Below, piece after piece: positions 1-7,895 of a stretch of DNA of 64,000 nucleotides. The DNA comes from Oscillospiraceae bacterium. Lineage in GTDB: Bacteria; Bacillota; Clostridia; Oscillospirales; UBA929. A model generated the notes under the pieces. It made no database searches. It was given only the letters and a program-made list of their open reading frames with translations, and was not told where the DNA came from. The stretch lies in NCBI GenBank assembly GCA_009777475.1, contig WRLU01000002.1, positions 1 to 64,000 on the forward strand, read 5' to 3'. Both the position numbers and the translations under genes were made by a program. Every line of letters starts with the position of its first letter. Positions within the stretch are counted from its first letter, which is position 1.

Positions 1-10
1 AAATAAGCGC

Positions 11-16
11 TATAAT
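11..16 (+). promoter_or_regulatory. -10 element for the first lipoprotein gene
   Basis: A perfect TATAAT lies about 45 bases before the first start codon; the matching -35 box would fall outside the window, so the promoter is only half visible. A strong AGGAGG ribosome binding site (47-52) follows, 9 bases before the ATG. Confidence 0.4.
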
Positions 17-61
17 TAGCACAATGTGCAGAAAAATTAAAATTTTAGGAGGAATTTTACC

Positions 62-1252
62 ATGAAAACAATGAAGAAATTAGCGTTGTACCTGTTAATC
101 CCAGCACTATTAACCGCCTGCGGCACGGAGGAAAATCTTTACGAGACCCCAGAGGAACTTGGTGTACTTTACCAGAACGGTGAAACAGGAGAACGTGTTG
201 CAGAAGTCAAACGGCTCACAGATGAAGAAAGGGCATCTATACCAATGTCTATAAATGTTACCTATGATGGGTTTGTTGAAACGCGTTGGTATAGCAGGAA
301 CGATTTTGCCTCTATAGGCAAAATCTCAAATATCCGTGAAATGCGGATAGATTACACCGAAAACGGTGAACGCACATTTACTTACAGGACACTGTTCGAC
401 CTCACCGTTGACAGAGTATACCACATCAAAGACATTGACAACCAAATCAAACCAGGGGATACTATTACAATTAATTCGCCGCATTCATCATATCATGTAG
501 ATATGTATACTCCCAGGTTGCATGAGGGCGATGAGTATCTGATTTTTGCGGCATTAAGCTCAACCGTTATGGGAATGGATTCCTCTTATGATTTAACCAA
601 ATTCAGCGATTATGCACTAACATCTTCGATTTATACTTTTGTAAAGAAGAATGGTGATTATCTGGAGGTGCCGCATTGGCTTGATGATGAGCTAAAAGAA
701 TATGACAACCAAATAATATCAAAACAAGAGGTTTATGGAATCAACGATGACAACTACATAGCCGCAGGGTATCATTTGGGGGTTGACAAAATTAACCTTG
801 AGGTCGGCGGTATTCGGAATGTTCCCAGTGTCGAGATTAGAGAATGGGTTGTTAGCCCAAGGGAAGCTGTGAGAAACAGCCAGGTTTTCTATGATTTGTA
901 TTCTGAGTATATCGCGGAAGCCTGGGGGACAGAGGAGGAAATAGACAATTTACCAAAAGAGGAAAAATCGTCCTTCCCATATATAGACAACTTACCCAAG
1001 GATCTTGAGGATATGCTCATTGAAAAAACCCTGAAGAAATACAATTACACCCTGCCGAATAAATTAGATGGAAAATATGACTACAAAAAGGGGCTTGCTG
1101 TGTATAGTTGGCAGTGGAAAAATCATGGGTTCACCCCCTCCGGTGTGCCGGAAAGCTATCTGTATCATGCTGAAGCCTTTGAAAATACCATTCAGGAGAA
1201 AATAATACAATATAAAGATAAAGATTGGAGTATTGAAAATGAAGAAAATTAA
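62..1252 (+). CDS. Hypothetical lipoprotein, partner of the downstream metalloprotease
   Basis: The 396-residue protein begins with a short basic region, a hydrophobic stretch and a lipobox (LLTAC, Cys at residue 20), so it should be a lipid-anchored cell-surface protein. The mature part is acidic and rich in Tyr and Asp/Glu. I recognise no catalytic motif or named family. The ATG at 62 is preceded by AGGAGG at ideal spacing. The gene overlaps the start of the secreted metalloprotease by about 14 bases, so the two are almost certainly co-translated. It may be a surface partner, inhibitor or substrate carrier of that protease, which is inference from position only. Confidence 0.75.
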   Translation: MKTMKKLALYLLIPALLTACGTEENLYETPEELGVLYQNGETGERVAEVKRLTDEERASIPMSINVTYDGFVETRWYSRNDFASIGKISNIREMRIDYTENGERTFTYRTLFDLTVDRVYHIKDIDNQIKPGDTITINSPHSSYHVDMYTPRLHEGDEYLIFAALSSTVMGMDSSYDLTKFSDYALTSSIYTFVKKNGDYLEVPHWLDDELKEYDNQIISKQEVYGINDDNYIAAGYHLGVDKINLEVGGIRNVPSVEIREWVVSPREAVRNSQVFYDLYSEYIAEAWGTEEEIDNLPKEEKSSFPYIDNLPKDLEDMLIEKTLKKYNYTLPNKLDGKYDYKKGLAVYSWQWKNHGFTPSGVPESYLYHAEAFENTIQEKIIQYKDKDWSIENEEN

Positions 1253-2468
1253 AATTTTTGCAAGTCTAATAGCGGCGGTCATGCTGATGTCAAATACTTC
1301 ATCATTTGCCCATACAATAAAGAATATTGAGATATTTTTTGAGGACAGCAGCCTCAACCCGGGCTGGGTATTTCAAAAAAACGAACACGTAGATTTTCTT
1401 CATGCAAAAAGCAAAAAATACGATTATAGATATTCCTCTAAGGCAATAAAAGATAAATACGGCTCCTTTTTTGAAGCAGGCATTAGAATATGGGGAAATT
1501 ATATTGACATGAGGGAGAAAGATAGGTCTAAAAATATTGTAAGGGAAGCCCCTTTAGACGATCCTGATGTTTTAGCACAAGCCAATAGTACTTATAAAAA
1601 GGGCAAACAGCATATAATCCGGTGGACAATCACAGTAAATACAAAAGGGATTTTTATGGCACGACCAACAACTGGTAAAAATAGGATTATGGGGCATGAA
1701 ATCGGTCATGTATACGGCTTGGGTGACTTATATGACGCTAAAAATCGTGGAAAGCTGATGCTTGGAATATATGGTAATATGGGTGGCATTACCGCATCGG
1801 ACAAGCGCGGTATGGAAGTAATGACCGGGGTACATAAAAAACACGCCAAGGGAAAGGACCGGACAAGCAACTGCCGCACACACACCTTCACACATCACAA
1901 GCAGATGTGCGCCTGTGGCATTCGCATATTTGAGAAGCACAATACCAGTGGGGGCAGGGTTATCTCCTTCGGAATGGATGCCAATAAAAGGTCAACCCAT
2001 CACTACATTACCTGCGTTGACTGCGGCGACAGGGCGAAAGACAAAAAGCACTCCTACGGCGGGGAGTTTCCAGATGGCAAGACGGTGAGATACAGCAGAA
2101 TTAACAGCACTGAGCACAACGAAATCAAAAAATGCAAGGACTGTGATTACGGTATGGTTGCCGCCAAAAAGCATTCCACTGGCGGGAAATTCTCCGATGG
2201 CAAAAAGGTGCGGTACACACAGGCTACCGCCAGCGAACACAATGAAATAAAAAAGTGTAAGGAATGCGGTGCTGAGACTTCGGTACGTAAAAAGCATTCC
2301 ACCGGCGGGAAATTTTCCGACGGCAAAAAGGTACGGTACACCCGCGCTAATGCAAATGAACACAATGAGATAAAGAAATGTAAAGGCTGTAATTATGAGC
2401 AGTCTGTGCGCAAAAAGCACAGGTTCGACAAAAAAGGCAAGTGTAAAGACTGCGGCTTTGTAAAGTGA
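1239..2468 (+). CDS. Secreted metzincin-like metalloprotease with Cys/His repeat tail
   Basis: About 409 residues from the ATG at 1239; a TTG six bases upstream is also in frame, but the GGAG at 1227-1230 fits the ATG better. A signal peptide (residues 1-24) is followed by a catalytic domain with HEIGHVYGLGD (153-163). This is the HExxHxxGxxD zinc motif in which Asp is the third ligand, as in snapalysin-type metzincins, with a plausible Met-turn (KLMLGIYG) after it. The C-terminal 200 residues are Cys/His rich: three near-identical 41-residue units, each starting KHS, containing EHN and a CKxC pair, then a short CKDCGFVK end. These look like small zinc-binding modules, perhaps for wall or surface attachment. 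A paralogous C-terminus lies at the right window end on the other strand. Family placement comes from the motif only. Confidence 0.75.
   Translation: MKKIKIFASLIAAVMLMSNTSSFAHTIKNIEIFFEDSSLNPGWVFQKNEHVDFLHAKSKKYDYRYSSKAIKDKYGSFFEAGIRIWGNYIDMREKDRSKNIVREAPLDDPDVLAQANSTYKKGKQHIIRWTITVNTKGIFMARPTTGKNRIMGHEIGHVYGLGDLYDAKNRGKLMLGIYGNMGGITASDKRGMEVMTGVHKKHAKGKDRTSNCRTHTFTHHKQMCACGIRIFEKHNTSGGRVISFGMDANKRSTHHYITCVDCGDRAKDKKHSYGGEFPDGKTVRYSRINSTEHNEIKKCKDCDYGMVAAKKHSTGGKFSDGKKVRYTQATASEHNEIKKCKECGAETSVRKKHSTGGKFSDGKKVRYTRANANEHNEIKKCKGCNYEQSVRKKHRFDKKGKCKDCGFVK
2046..2414 (+). repeat. Three in-frame 123-bp tandem repeats coding the Cys/His modules
   Basis: Units at 2046-2168, 2169-2291 and 2292-2414 each encode 41 residues starting KHS and ending near SVRK, with conserved GG.F.DGK.VRY, EHNEIKKCK and a CxxC. 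Units 2 and 3 are nearly identical at DNA level, so the array probably grows and shrinks by slippage or unequal recombination. Confidence 0.85.
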
Positions 2469-2503
2469 TGGGGGGTGATATAGAAATGGAGTCTCCCTTT
2501 TGC

Positions 2504-2532
2504 TTGACGTGAATCACCTTTTTTGATATAGT
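2504..2532 (+). promoter_or_regulatory. Sigma-A promoter of ahcY
   Basis: TTGACG (2504-2509), a 17-base spacer and TATAGT (2527-2532). The leader from about 2540 to 2609 is roughly 70 bases and has a weak palindrome (GCAGCTGC) but no recognisable SAH or SAM riboswitch. Confidence 0.75.
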
Positions 2533-2609
2533 TCTGATTGCGGCTGACGATTGGCGTTTGCAGCTGCAAGTATGAAAAAAACTATAACTATAAAGGATGT
2601 TGAGCGTGC

Positions 2610-3845
2610 ATGAGTATTATACGTAACCCAGAGCTGGCTCTTTCAGGGCGGCAAAAGATAGAATGGGCACAGAGCTATATGCCTGTTTTATCAGCTATCA
2701 GGCAAGATTTTGAGGAAAAAAAGCCATTCAAGGGCATAACGATTACTACAAGTGTACATTTAGAAGCCAAAACCGCATGCCTTGCCCTGACATTGAGTGC
2801 AGGAGGCGCAGAGGTACACGCTACCGGGTGCAATCCATTGTCTACACAAGACGATGTTGCTGCTGCCTTGGCCTCGATGGGGGTGGAGGTTTATGCCGTT
2901 TACGGCTGCTCAGAGAAGGACTACACAGCGCATCTGAGGGCGGCATTGGCGGCAAAGCCCATGATAGTTTTGGACGATGGCGGAGATTTGACCGAGCTTT
3001 TGCATGAGGATGAGTCACTGCGGCAAAACCTGATAGGTGCCACTGAGGAAACCACCACCGGAGTTAACCGCCTCAAGGCACGGCAGGAGGCCGAAGAGCT
3101 TTTGTTCCCGGTTATAGCCGTTAACGATGCCGATATGAAGCATCTGTTTGATAACCGTTACGGAACGGGTGAATCAACATGGGATGCTATTATGGGAACC
3201 ACAAATGTGCAAATCAGCGGCAAAACAGTAGTTGTTGCGGGATATGGCTGGTGCGGCAAGGGCGTTGCCATGAGGGCTGCCGGATTGGGCGGTCATGTAA
3301 TTGTGACCGAAATCGACCCGGTAAAGGCGATTGAAGCGGTTAATGACGGCTTCCGGGTAATGACAATGGATGAGGCCGCCGGAATAGGTGATTTATTTGT
3401 TACGGTCACCGGATGCAAGGAGGTTGTTGGTTCACGGCATTTTCCTAGGATGAAGGACGGCGTGATTTTAGCCAATGCGGGTCATTTTGACGTAGAGGTT
3501 GACGTTGCATGGCTTAAAAAGCACTCTAAGGAGACTATTGTGCGCAGGGAAAATATCATGGGCTATGTTCAGAGTGACGAGCGCGTGTTAAATGTTATTG
3601 CCGAGGGCAAGCTTGCCAATTTGGCAGCGGGAAACGGTCACCCGGTTGAAATTATGGATATGAGCTTCGGCGTTCAGGCCTTAGCCATTGAATATGTACT
3701 GAGCCAAGGGAAAGGGTTGCCGTCAAAGGTCATTGAGGTTCCTCGTGAAATCGATGCCAAGGTATCTGGGCTAAAGCTCCGCTCTATGGGTATTATGATT
3801 GACACACTGACCCCCGGGCAGGAGGCTTATTTGAAATCATTTTAA
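2610..3845 (+). CDS. ahcY: Adenosylhomocysteinase (S-adenosylhomocysteine hydrolase)
   Basis: This cytoplasmic NAD-dependent enzyme splits S-adenosylhomocysteine into adenosine and homocysteine, removing the inhibitory product of methylation reactions. The protein has 411 residues, the usual length for the short bacterial/archaeal type without the insert of proteobacterial enzymes. Visible landmarks are the N-terminal substrate domain (TTSVHLEAKTA), the DDGGDL segment, a Rossmann NAD site (VVAGYGWCGKGVA), NAGHFDVEVD and a terminal LTPGQEAYL segment. AAAGGA precedes the ATG. It has its own promoter and is monocistronic; the next gene is convergent. Very likely correct. Confidence 0.96.
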   Translation: MSIIRNPELALSGRQKIEWAQSYMPVLSAIRQDFEEKKPFKGITITTSVHLEAKTACLALTLSAGGAEVHATGCNPLSTQDDVAAALASMGVEVYAVYGCSEKDYTAHLRAALAAKPMIVLDDGGDLTELLHEDESLRQNLIGATEETTTGVNRLKARQEAEELLFPVIAVNDADMKHLFDNRYGTGESTWDAIMGTTNVQISGKTVVVAGYGWCGKGVAMRAAGLGGHVIVTEIDPVKAIEAVNDGFRVMTMDEAAGIGDLFVTVTGCKEVVGSRHFPRMKDGVILANAGHFDVEVDVAWLKKHSKETIVRRENIMGYVQSDERVLNVIAEGKLANLAAGNGHPVEIMDMSFGVQALAIEYVLSQGKGLPSKVIEVPREIDAKVSGLKLRSMGIMIDTLTPGQEAYLKSF

Positions 3846-3861
3846 GCGTGATGCAAGAGCC

Positions 3862-3955
3862 AGTCGTCAAAGAAGTTGTTAACAATAGCTGCGGTAAATA
3901 AGGCTGGTGTCCCTCTTCCCGGCTTTTTTCGAAAAAAGGGACACCTTGGACGACT
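3862..3955. terminator. Nested inverted repeats between convergent ahcY and fusA
   Basis: An outer arm pair AGTCGTC (3862-3868)/GACGACT (3949-3955) encloses GGTGTCCCT (3906-3914)/AGGGACACC (3937-3945), inside which CTTTTTTCGAAAAAAG (3923-3938) is a perfect palindrome. Position between convergent genes and T/A runs on both strands suggest a bidirectional terminator, though the fold is not a single classic hairpin. Confidence 0.5.
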
Positions 3956-3997
3956 AGTGGAAAAGCTAGCTATTAACGAGCGGGGTCAAATTGATTT

Positions 3998-6067
3998 CTA
4001 TTTGCCTGCGGCGAGTTTTTCCTGCAAAGACTTGGGCAGCTCAAGATAACTGTGCGGTTCCATCGTGTACAGCCCGCGGCCCTGGGTAAATGTACGCAAA
4101 TCGGTGGCATAGCCGAACATCTCGCTGAGGGGGACATGCGCCGTGATTTGCTGTGCACTCCCGACAGATTCCATACCTTGAATCATGCCGCGACGACGGT
4201 TCAAATCACCCATAACATCGCCCATATATTCCTCGGCAACGGTAACGACAACCTTCATAATCGGCTCTAACAAAACAGGACTGGCTTTACGGCAGGCCTC
4301 CTTGAAGGCTATGGAGCCGGCAATCTTGAACGCCATCTCCGACGAGTCCACCTCATGGTACGACCCATCATGGAGGGTAACCTTAACGTCAACCACCTGA
4401 TACCCTGCTAGTACCCCGGCATTCATAGCTCCCTCAATGCCCTGCTGTACTGCCGGAATATATTCTTTAGGAATAACGCCGCCAACAATCTTGTTGACAA
4501 ACTCAAAGCCCGCACCCGGTTCATTAGGCTCAACAGTCATCTTCACATGACCGTACTGACCGCGACCTCCCGACTGACGAGCGTATCTTTCATCAACGTC
4601 AGTTGATTTGCGTATGGTCTCCTTGTATGACACCATAGGCGCACCCACGTTTGCCTCGACCTTAAACTCGCGCAAAAGCCTGTCAACAATAATTTCAAGG
4701 TGAAGCTCGCCCATTCCGGCGATTATGGTCTGCCCGGTCTCTTGCTCGGTGTATGCCTTGAAGGTTGGGTCTTCCTCGGCTAACTTTTGCAAAGCAATGC
4801 CCATTTTTTCTTGCCCGACCTTGGTGCGAGGCTCTATTGCCACTCGTATAACCGGCTCGGGGAAATCCATAGACTCTAAAACAATCGGAGTCTTTTCGTC
4901 ACACAAGGTGTCTCCGGTGGTGGACGATTTAAGCCCGACCGCCGCCGCTATATCCCCGGCGTATACCTCCCCAACATCTTCCCGATGGTTGGCGTGCATC
5001 AAAAGTATCCTGCCCAAGCGTTCCCTGTTTTTTCTATTGGCGTTGTAGATAGTAGATCCAGTTTTGACTGTTCCGGAATAAACCCTGAAAAAGGTCAGCT
5101 TTCCTACATAGGGATCGGTCATAACCTTAAATGCCAACGCACTGAACGGAGCATCCTCCGAGGTTGGGCGGGTTTCTTCTTCCTCTGAAAAGGGGTTTTG
5201 TCCGGAAATATCCCGCACGTCCAGTGGCGATGGCATATATGCCACAACAGCATCAAGAAGATTTTGAACACCCTTGTTCCGGTAAGAGGTGCCGCACAAA
5301 ACCGGAATTATCTCTCCGGCAATTGTCGCTCTGCGTATCACCGGCTGAATAAGCCCGGGGGAAATATCCTCGCCGTTGAGGTATTTTTCAGCAAGGGCAT
5401 CGTCAAACATAGTTATAACGTCAATCAAGGCCTCGCGATGCTCCTCAGCCGCACCCACCAGCGCGGGTGGGATATCCTCCTGCACGATTTCTTTCCCAAG
5501 CTCATCCTTTGCCACATAAGCGGTCATGGTCACCAAATCAATAACGCCCTTGAAGCCGGACTCCGACCCAATGGGTATCTGAATGGGAATCGCGTTGCAT
5601 TTCAAACGATCCTTCATCATTTGTACAGTGCGGAAAAAATCAGCACCCATAATGTCCATCTTGTTGATATACGCCATACGAGGAACCCCATATTTGTCTG
5701 CCTGACGCCAAACTGTTTCGGATTGAGGCTCAACGCCGCCCTTGGCGCAGAAGACAGTCACAGCACCGTCCAGCACACGCAGGCTACGCTCTACCTCAAC
5801 GGTAAAGTCCACGTGTCCGGGGGTATCTATGATGTTGATTCTGTGATCGTTCCAAACGGCGGTGGTAGCCGCGGAGGTGATGGTAATCCCACGCTCCTGT
5901 TCTTGCTCCATCCAGTCCATGGTGGCGTTGCCCTCATGCACCTCGCCTAACTTGTGGCTGCGTCCTGTGTAAAATAAGATACGTTCGGTTGTTGTGGTTT
6001 TTCCGGCATCTATATGCGCCATAATACCAATGTTGCGAGTTAATTCTAACGAAAATTGCCGAGGCAT
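3998..6067 (-). CDS. fusA: Translation elongation factor G
   Basis: This 689-residue GTPase moves tRNAs and mRNA through the ribosome after peptide bond formation. Domain I carries the P-loop AHIDAGKTT near residue 20, the switch region [13 protein letters not shown] and NKMD; domains II-V follow at normal length, including [10 protein letters not shown] in domain IV. It is the last gene of the leftward L7Ae-rpsL-rpsG-fusA operon. The tuf gene that usually follows is absent; ahcY converges instead. The gap to rpsG holds a stable hairpin. Confidence 0.98.
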   Translation of the reverse strand: MPRQFSLELTRNIGIMAHIDAGKTTTTERILFYTGRSHKLGEVHEGNATMDWMEQEQERGITITSAATTAVWNDHRINIIDTPGHVDFTVEVERSLRVLDGAVTVFCAKGGVEPQSETVWRQADKYGVPRMAYINKMDIMGADFFRTVQMMKDRLKCNAIPIQIPIGSESGFKGVIDLVTMTAYVAKDELGKEIVQEDIPPALVGAAEEHREALIDVITMFDDALAEKYLNGEDISPGLIQPVIRRATIAGEIIPVLCGTSYRNKGVQNLLDAVVAYMPSPLDVRDISGQNPFSEEEETRPTSEDAPFSALAFKVMTDPYVGKLTFFRVYSGTVKTGSTIYNANRKNRERLGRILLMHANHREDVGEVYAGDIAAAVGLKSSTTGDTLCDEKTPIVLESMDFPEPVIRVAIEPRTKVGQEKMGIALQKLAEEDPTFKAYTEQETGQTIIAGMGELHLEIIVDRLLREFKVEANVGAPMVSYKETIRKSTDVDERYARQSGGRGQYGHVKMTVEPNEPGAGFEFVNKIVGGVIPKEYIPAVQQGIEGAMNAGVLAGYQVVDVKVTLHDGSYHEVDSSEMAFKIAGSIAFKEACRKASPVLLEPIMKVVVTVAEEYMGDVMGDLNRRRGMIQGMESVGSAQQITAHVPLSEMFGYATDLRTFTQGRGLYTMEPHSYLELPKSLQEKLAAGK

Positions 6068-6086
6068 AAACTTTCTCCTTCACACC

Positions 6087-6111
6087 GGCGGACAGCATAG
6101 AGCTGCCCGCC
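6087..6111 (-). repeat. Hairpin in the rpsG-fusA gap
   Basis: The transcript can form a 10-bp stem (6087-6096 with 6102-6111, one G-U pair) with a five-base loop. There is no T-run, so it is more likely an mRNA stability or processing element than a terminator. Confidence 0.4.
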
Positions 6112-6138
6112 ATCATCATACTAATTTTTGCGGTACTT

Positions 6139-6609
6139 TTACCAGCGGAAATGTGCAAATGCCTTGTTGGCTTCCGCCATCTTGTGCATATCTTCTTTTT
6201 TCTTAACCGATGATCCGCTCTCATTTGAAGCATCAACGATCTCTCCGCACAAACGCTCGTGCATGGTTTTTTCACCGCGTTTCCTAGCAAAGTCGACCAT
6301 CCAGCGCAAGGCTAAGGTCTGACGGCGGTCGTCACGGACCTCAATGGGTACCTGATAGGTCGAACCGCCTACCCGGCGGGCCTTAACCTCCAGGATCGGC
6401 ATAATGTTTTCCACGGCTTTGCTGAAAACCTCCAGCGGTTCTTTTCCCGTTTTTTCGCGCACCGCTTCAAAGGCCCCATAAACCACCTTTTGCGCCACGC
6501 CTTTTTTGCCATCGCGCATCACGCCGTTGATTAGCTTGGTAACAATGCGCGAATTGTACATGGGATCGGGCAAAACATCCCTTTTAGGGATAAATCCTCT
6601 TCTGGGCAC
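6139..6609 (-). CDS. rpsG: 30S ribosomal protein S7
   Basis: S7 nucleates assembly of the 30S head and contacts the E-site tRNA. The chosen start is the GTG at 6609, giving 156 residues starting PRRGFIPKR, the exact family length and N-terminus; GAGGGA sits about seven bases upstream. A longer in-frame reading to 6657 adds non-conserved residues and has no ribosome binding site. The protein ends with [15 protein letters not shown], the standard S7 tail. Second-last gene of the str operon. Confidence 0.97.
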   Translation of the reverse strand: MPRRGFIPKRDVLPDPMYNSRIVTKLINGVMRDGKKGVAQKVVYGAFEAVREKTGKEPLEVFSKAVENIMPILEVKARRVGGSTYQVPIEVRDDRRQTLALRWMVDFARKRGEKTMHERLCGEIVDASNESGSSVKKKEDMHKMAEANKAFAHFRW

Positions 6610-6726
6610 TTTTCTTCCCTCTTTCACAAAATTGATTTCATAGGTACTCGAAAACAATTAACATCCGACAGCCAACGGCATCTAAGCTTTAGCCGGTCAC
6701 TATTCATTGTCCATTGCTCCCGCTTG

Positions 6727-6765
6727 TGCCTAACAAGGATTTTTATATAAAAATCCTGCAAGGCA
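6727..6765. repeat. Long palindrome in the rpsL-rpsG gap
   Basis: A perfect 22-base palindrome (6736-6757, centred on TATATA) is flanked by a second arm pair TGCCT (6727-6731)/AGGCA (6761-6765). The roughly 190-base gap between S12 and S7 is unusually long for this operon. The element could be an attenuator, a processing site or a mobile intergenic repeat. Confidence 0.55.
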
Positions 6766-6798
6766 GCAGGTTATACCATTTGATTGTTTGCCAGCACG

Positions 6799-7209
6799 CT
6801 ATTTTGGCCGCTTGGCACCGTATTTGCTTCTGGACTGACGGCGGTTTTCAACGCCCTGAGTGTCTAACTTCCCGCGGATGATGTGGTAGCGCACTCCGGG
6901 TACGTCCTTAACACGCCCGCCGCGTATCATCACAACGCTGTGTTCCTGCAAATTGTGACCCACGCCGGGAATGTAGGCGGAAACCTCCATGCCGTTTGAC
7001 AAGCGTACACGAGCGACTTTGCGCAATGCCGAGTTGGGTTTTTTAGGAGTCTCGGTACGCACAGTGGTGCAAACGCCGCGTTTTTGCGGGCTTGAGGCAT
7101 CAGTCAAGGATTTACGCAGGGTATTGAAGCCCTTCTGCATAGCCGGGGCAGTTGACTTGTAAGTTACCTTCTCACGGCCCGAGCGAACCAGCTGGCTAAA
7201 GGTAGGCAT
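6799..7209 (-). CDS. rpsL: 30S ribosomal protein S12
   Basis: S12 sits at the decoding centre and controls accuracy; it is the classic streptomycin target. The start at 7209 gives 136 residues (MPTFSQLVR) with AAGGAG upstream; the in-frame extension to 7260 is not conserved. [11 protein letters not shown] carries the wild-type lysine linked to streptomycin sensitivity, and [12 protein letters not shown] contains the Asp that is methylthiolated in many bacteria. Second gene of the str operon. Confidence 0.98.
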   Translation of the reverse strand: MPTFSQLVRSGREKVTYKSTAPAMQKGFNTLRKSLTDASSPQKRGVCTTVRTETPKKPNSALRKVARVRLSNGMEVSAYIPGVGHNLQEHSVVMIRGGRVKDVPGVRYHIIRGKLDTQGVENRRQSRSKYGAKRPK

Positions 7210-7296
7210 ATGATCTCTCCTTTCCGTTAAAATTTTATCTTTCAAGAGTATGCGGAGCATATCTCAAAAAAAACGATGTGTTCAAGGCAGGGCGTA

Positions 7297-7539
7297 TTAT
7301 TTAAGAGTCGCCACAACTGCCGCACCGATTCTTATTCCGGCGGCCTGCCCTAACTCCGCCATGGAGGGAACCCGGCTTACAGGCACATAATATTCACGGC
7401 AAAGCTCCTCAAATGACCATGCAAGCCCTTCATCGGCGTCCTGCGCCACGTAGGCACAAAGCACACGCCCATCTTTTACGGCGCGGCGAGACTGCTTCAG
7501 ACCTATAACCCTATTGGTATTTTCAAACGAAACCAGCAA
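7297..7539 (-). CDS. ybxF: L7Ae/YbxF-type kink-turn RNA-binding protein
   Basis: An 80-residue L7Ae/L30e-family protein, the length of Bacillus YbxF, which binds kink-turns in RNA. It shows the family pattern: NRVIGLKQSRRAV near the N-terminus, then a central acidic region and a hydrophobic end (GIRIGAAVVATLK). I place the start at a TTG (7539), nine bases after GGAGG; the upstream in-frame stretch would run through the promoter. It is the first gene of the str operon, its usual place in Bacillota, although rpoC is not upstream here. Confidence 0.85.
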   Translation of the reverse strand: MLVSFENTNRVIGLKQSRRAVKDGRVLCAYVAQDADEGLAWSFEELCREYYVPVSRVPSMAELGQAAGIRIGAAVVATLK

Positions 7540-7610
7540 ATATACCACCCTCCGCCATTTTCTTGGCCTGCCAATGGGATCTGACTGTAAATAAGCACCC
7601 GCGAAAAAGA

Positions 7611-7639
7611 AGTATAGCCCACCCAAAAGCTTTTGTCAA
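7611..7639 (-). promoter_or_regulatory. Sigma-A promoter of the str operon
   Basis: On the minus strand: TTGACA (7634-7639), 17-base spacer, TATACT (7611-7616). It lies about 70 bases before the L7Ae start and should drive L7Ae-rpsL-rpsG-fusA. Confidence 0.85.
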
Positions 7640-7730
7640 GCTTTGTGAGGAAAATTTTTTGTAACTAGTTTCTTGCCCTATGCAGCCTCCGATTCGTAGG
7701 TTAATTTTGCAACTTAAAATAAAAAAACAA

Positions 7731-7759
7731 TTGCCTTTAGGCGTAAGCTGTGATAGAAT
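7731..7759 (+). promoter_or_regulatory. Promoter of the VanW-tpiA-gpmI operon
   Basis: TTGCCT (7731-7736), 17-base spacer, TAGAAT (7754-7759). A second, perfect TATAAT stands nearer the gene at 7836-7841 without a clear -35 box, so two start points are possible. Confidence 0.6.
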
Positions 7760-7895
7760 GCTGGCAGAGTAAAAACAAAACAAAATAAAAAAGAATTGTC
7801 ACTAAATTGTTCCTTTATTTATTCGGGATTTGAGGTATAATAGGTGGGTCCGGTGTTTTTTTAATGACAGTAACCTAGCAAACGAGGTGTATATT

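Noticed and set aside
2046..2414. CRISPR-like array
   Set aside because: The 123-bp repeats are contiguous and in frame inside a protein gene, with no spacers.
2533..2609. Possible SAH or SAM riboswitch upstream of ahcY
   Set aside because: The leader is only ~70 bases and shows none of the conserved core motifs or paired arms of these classes.
5198..5950. 250-codon open frame antisense to fusA
   Set aside because: It lies entirely opposite the well-conserved EF-G gene, has no ribosome binding site and encodes no recognisable domain.
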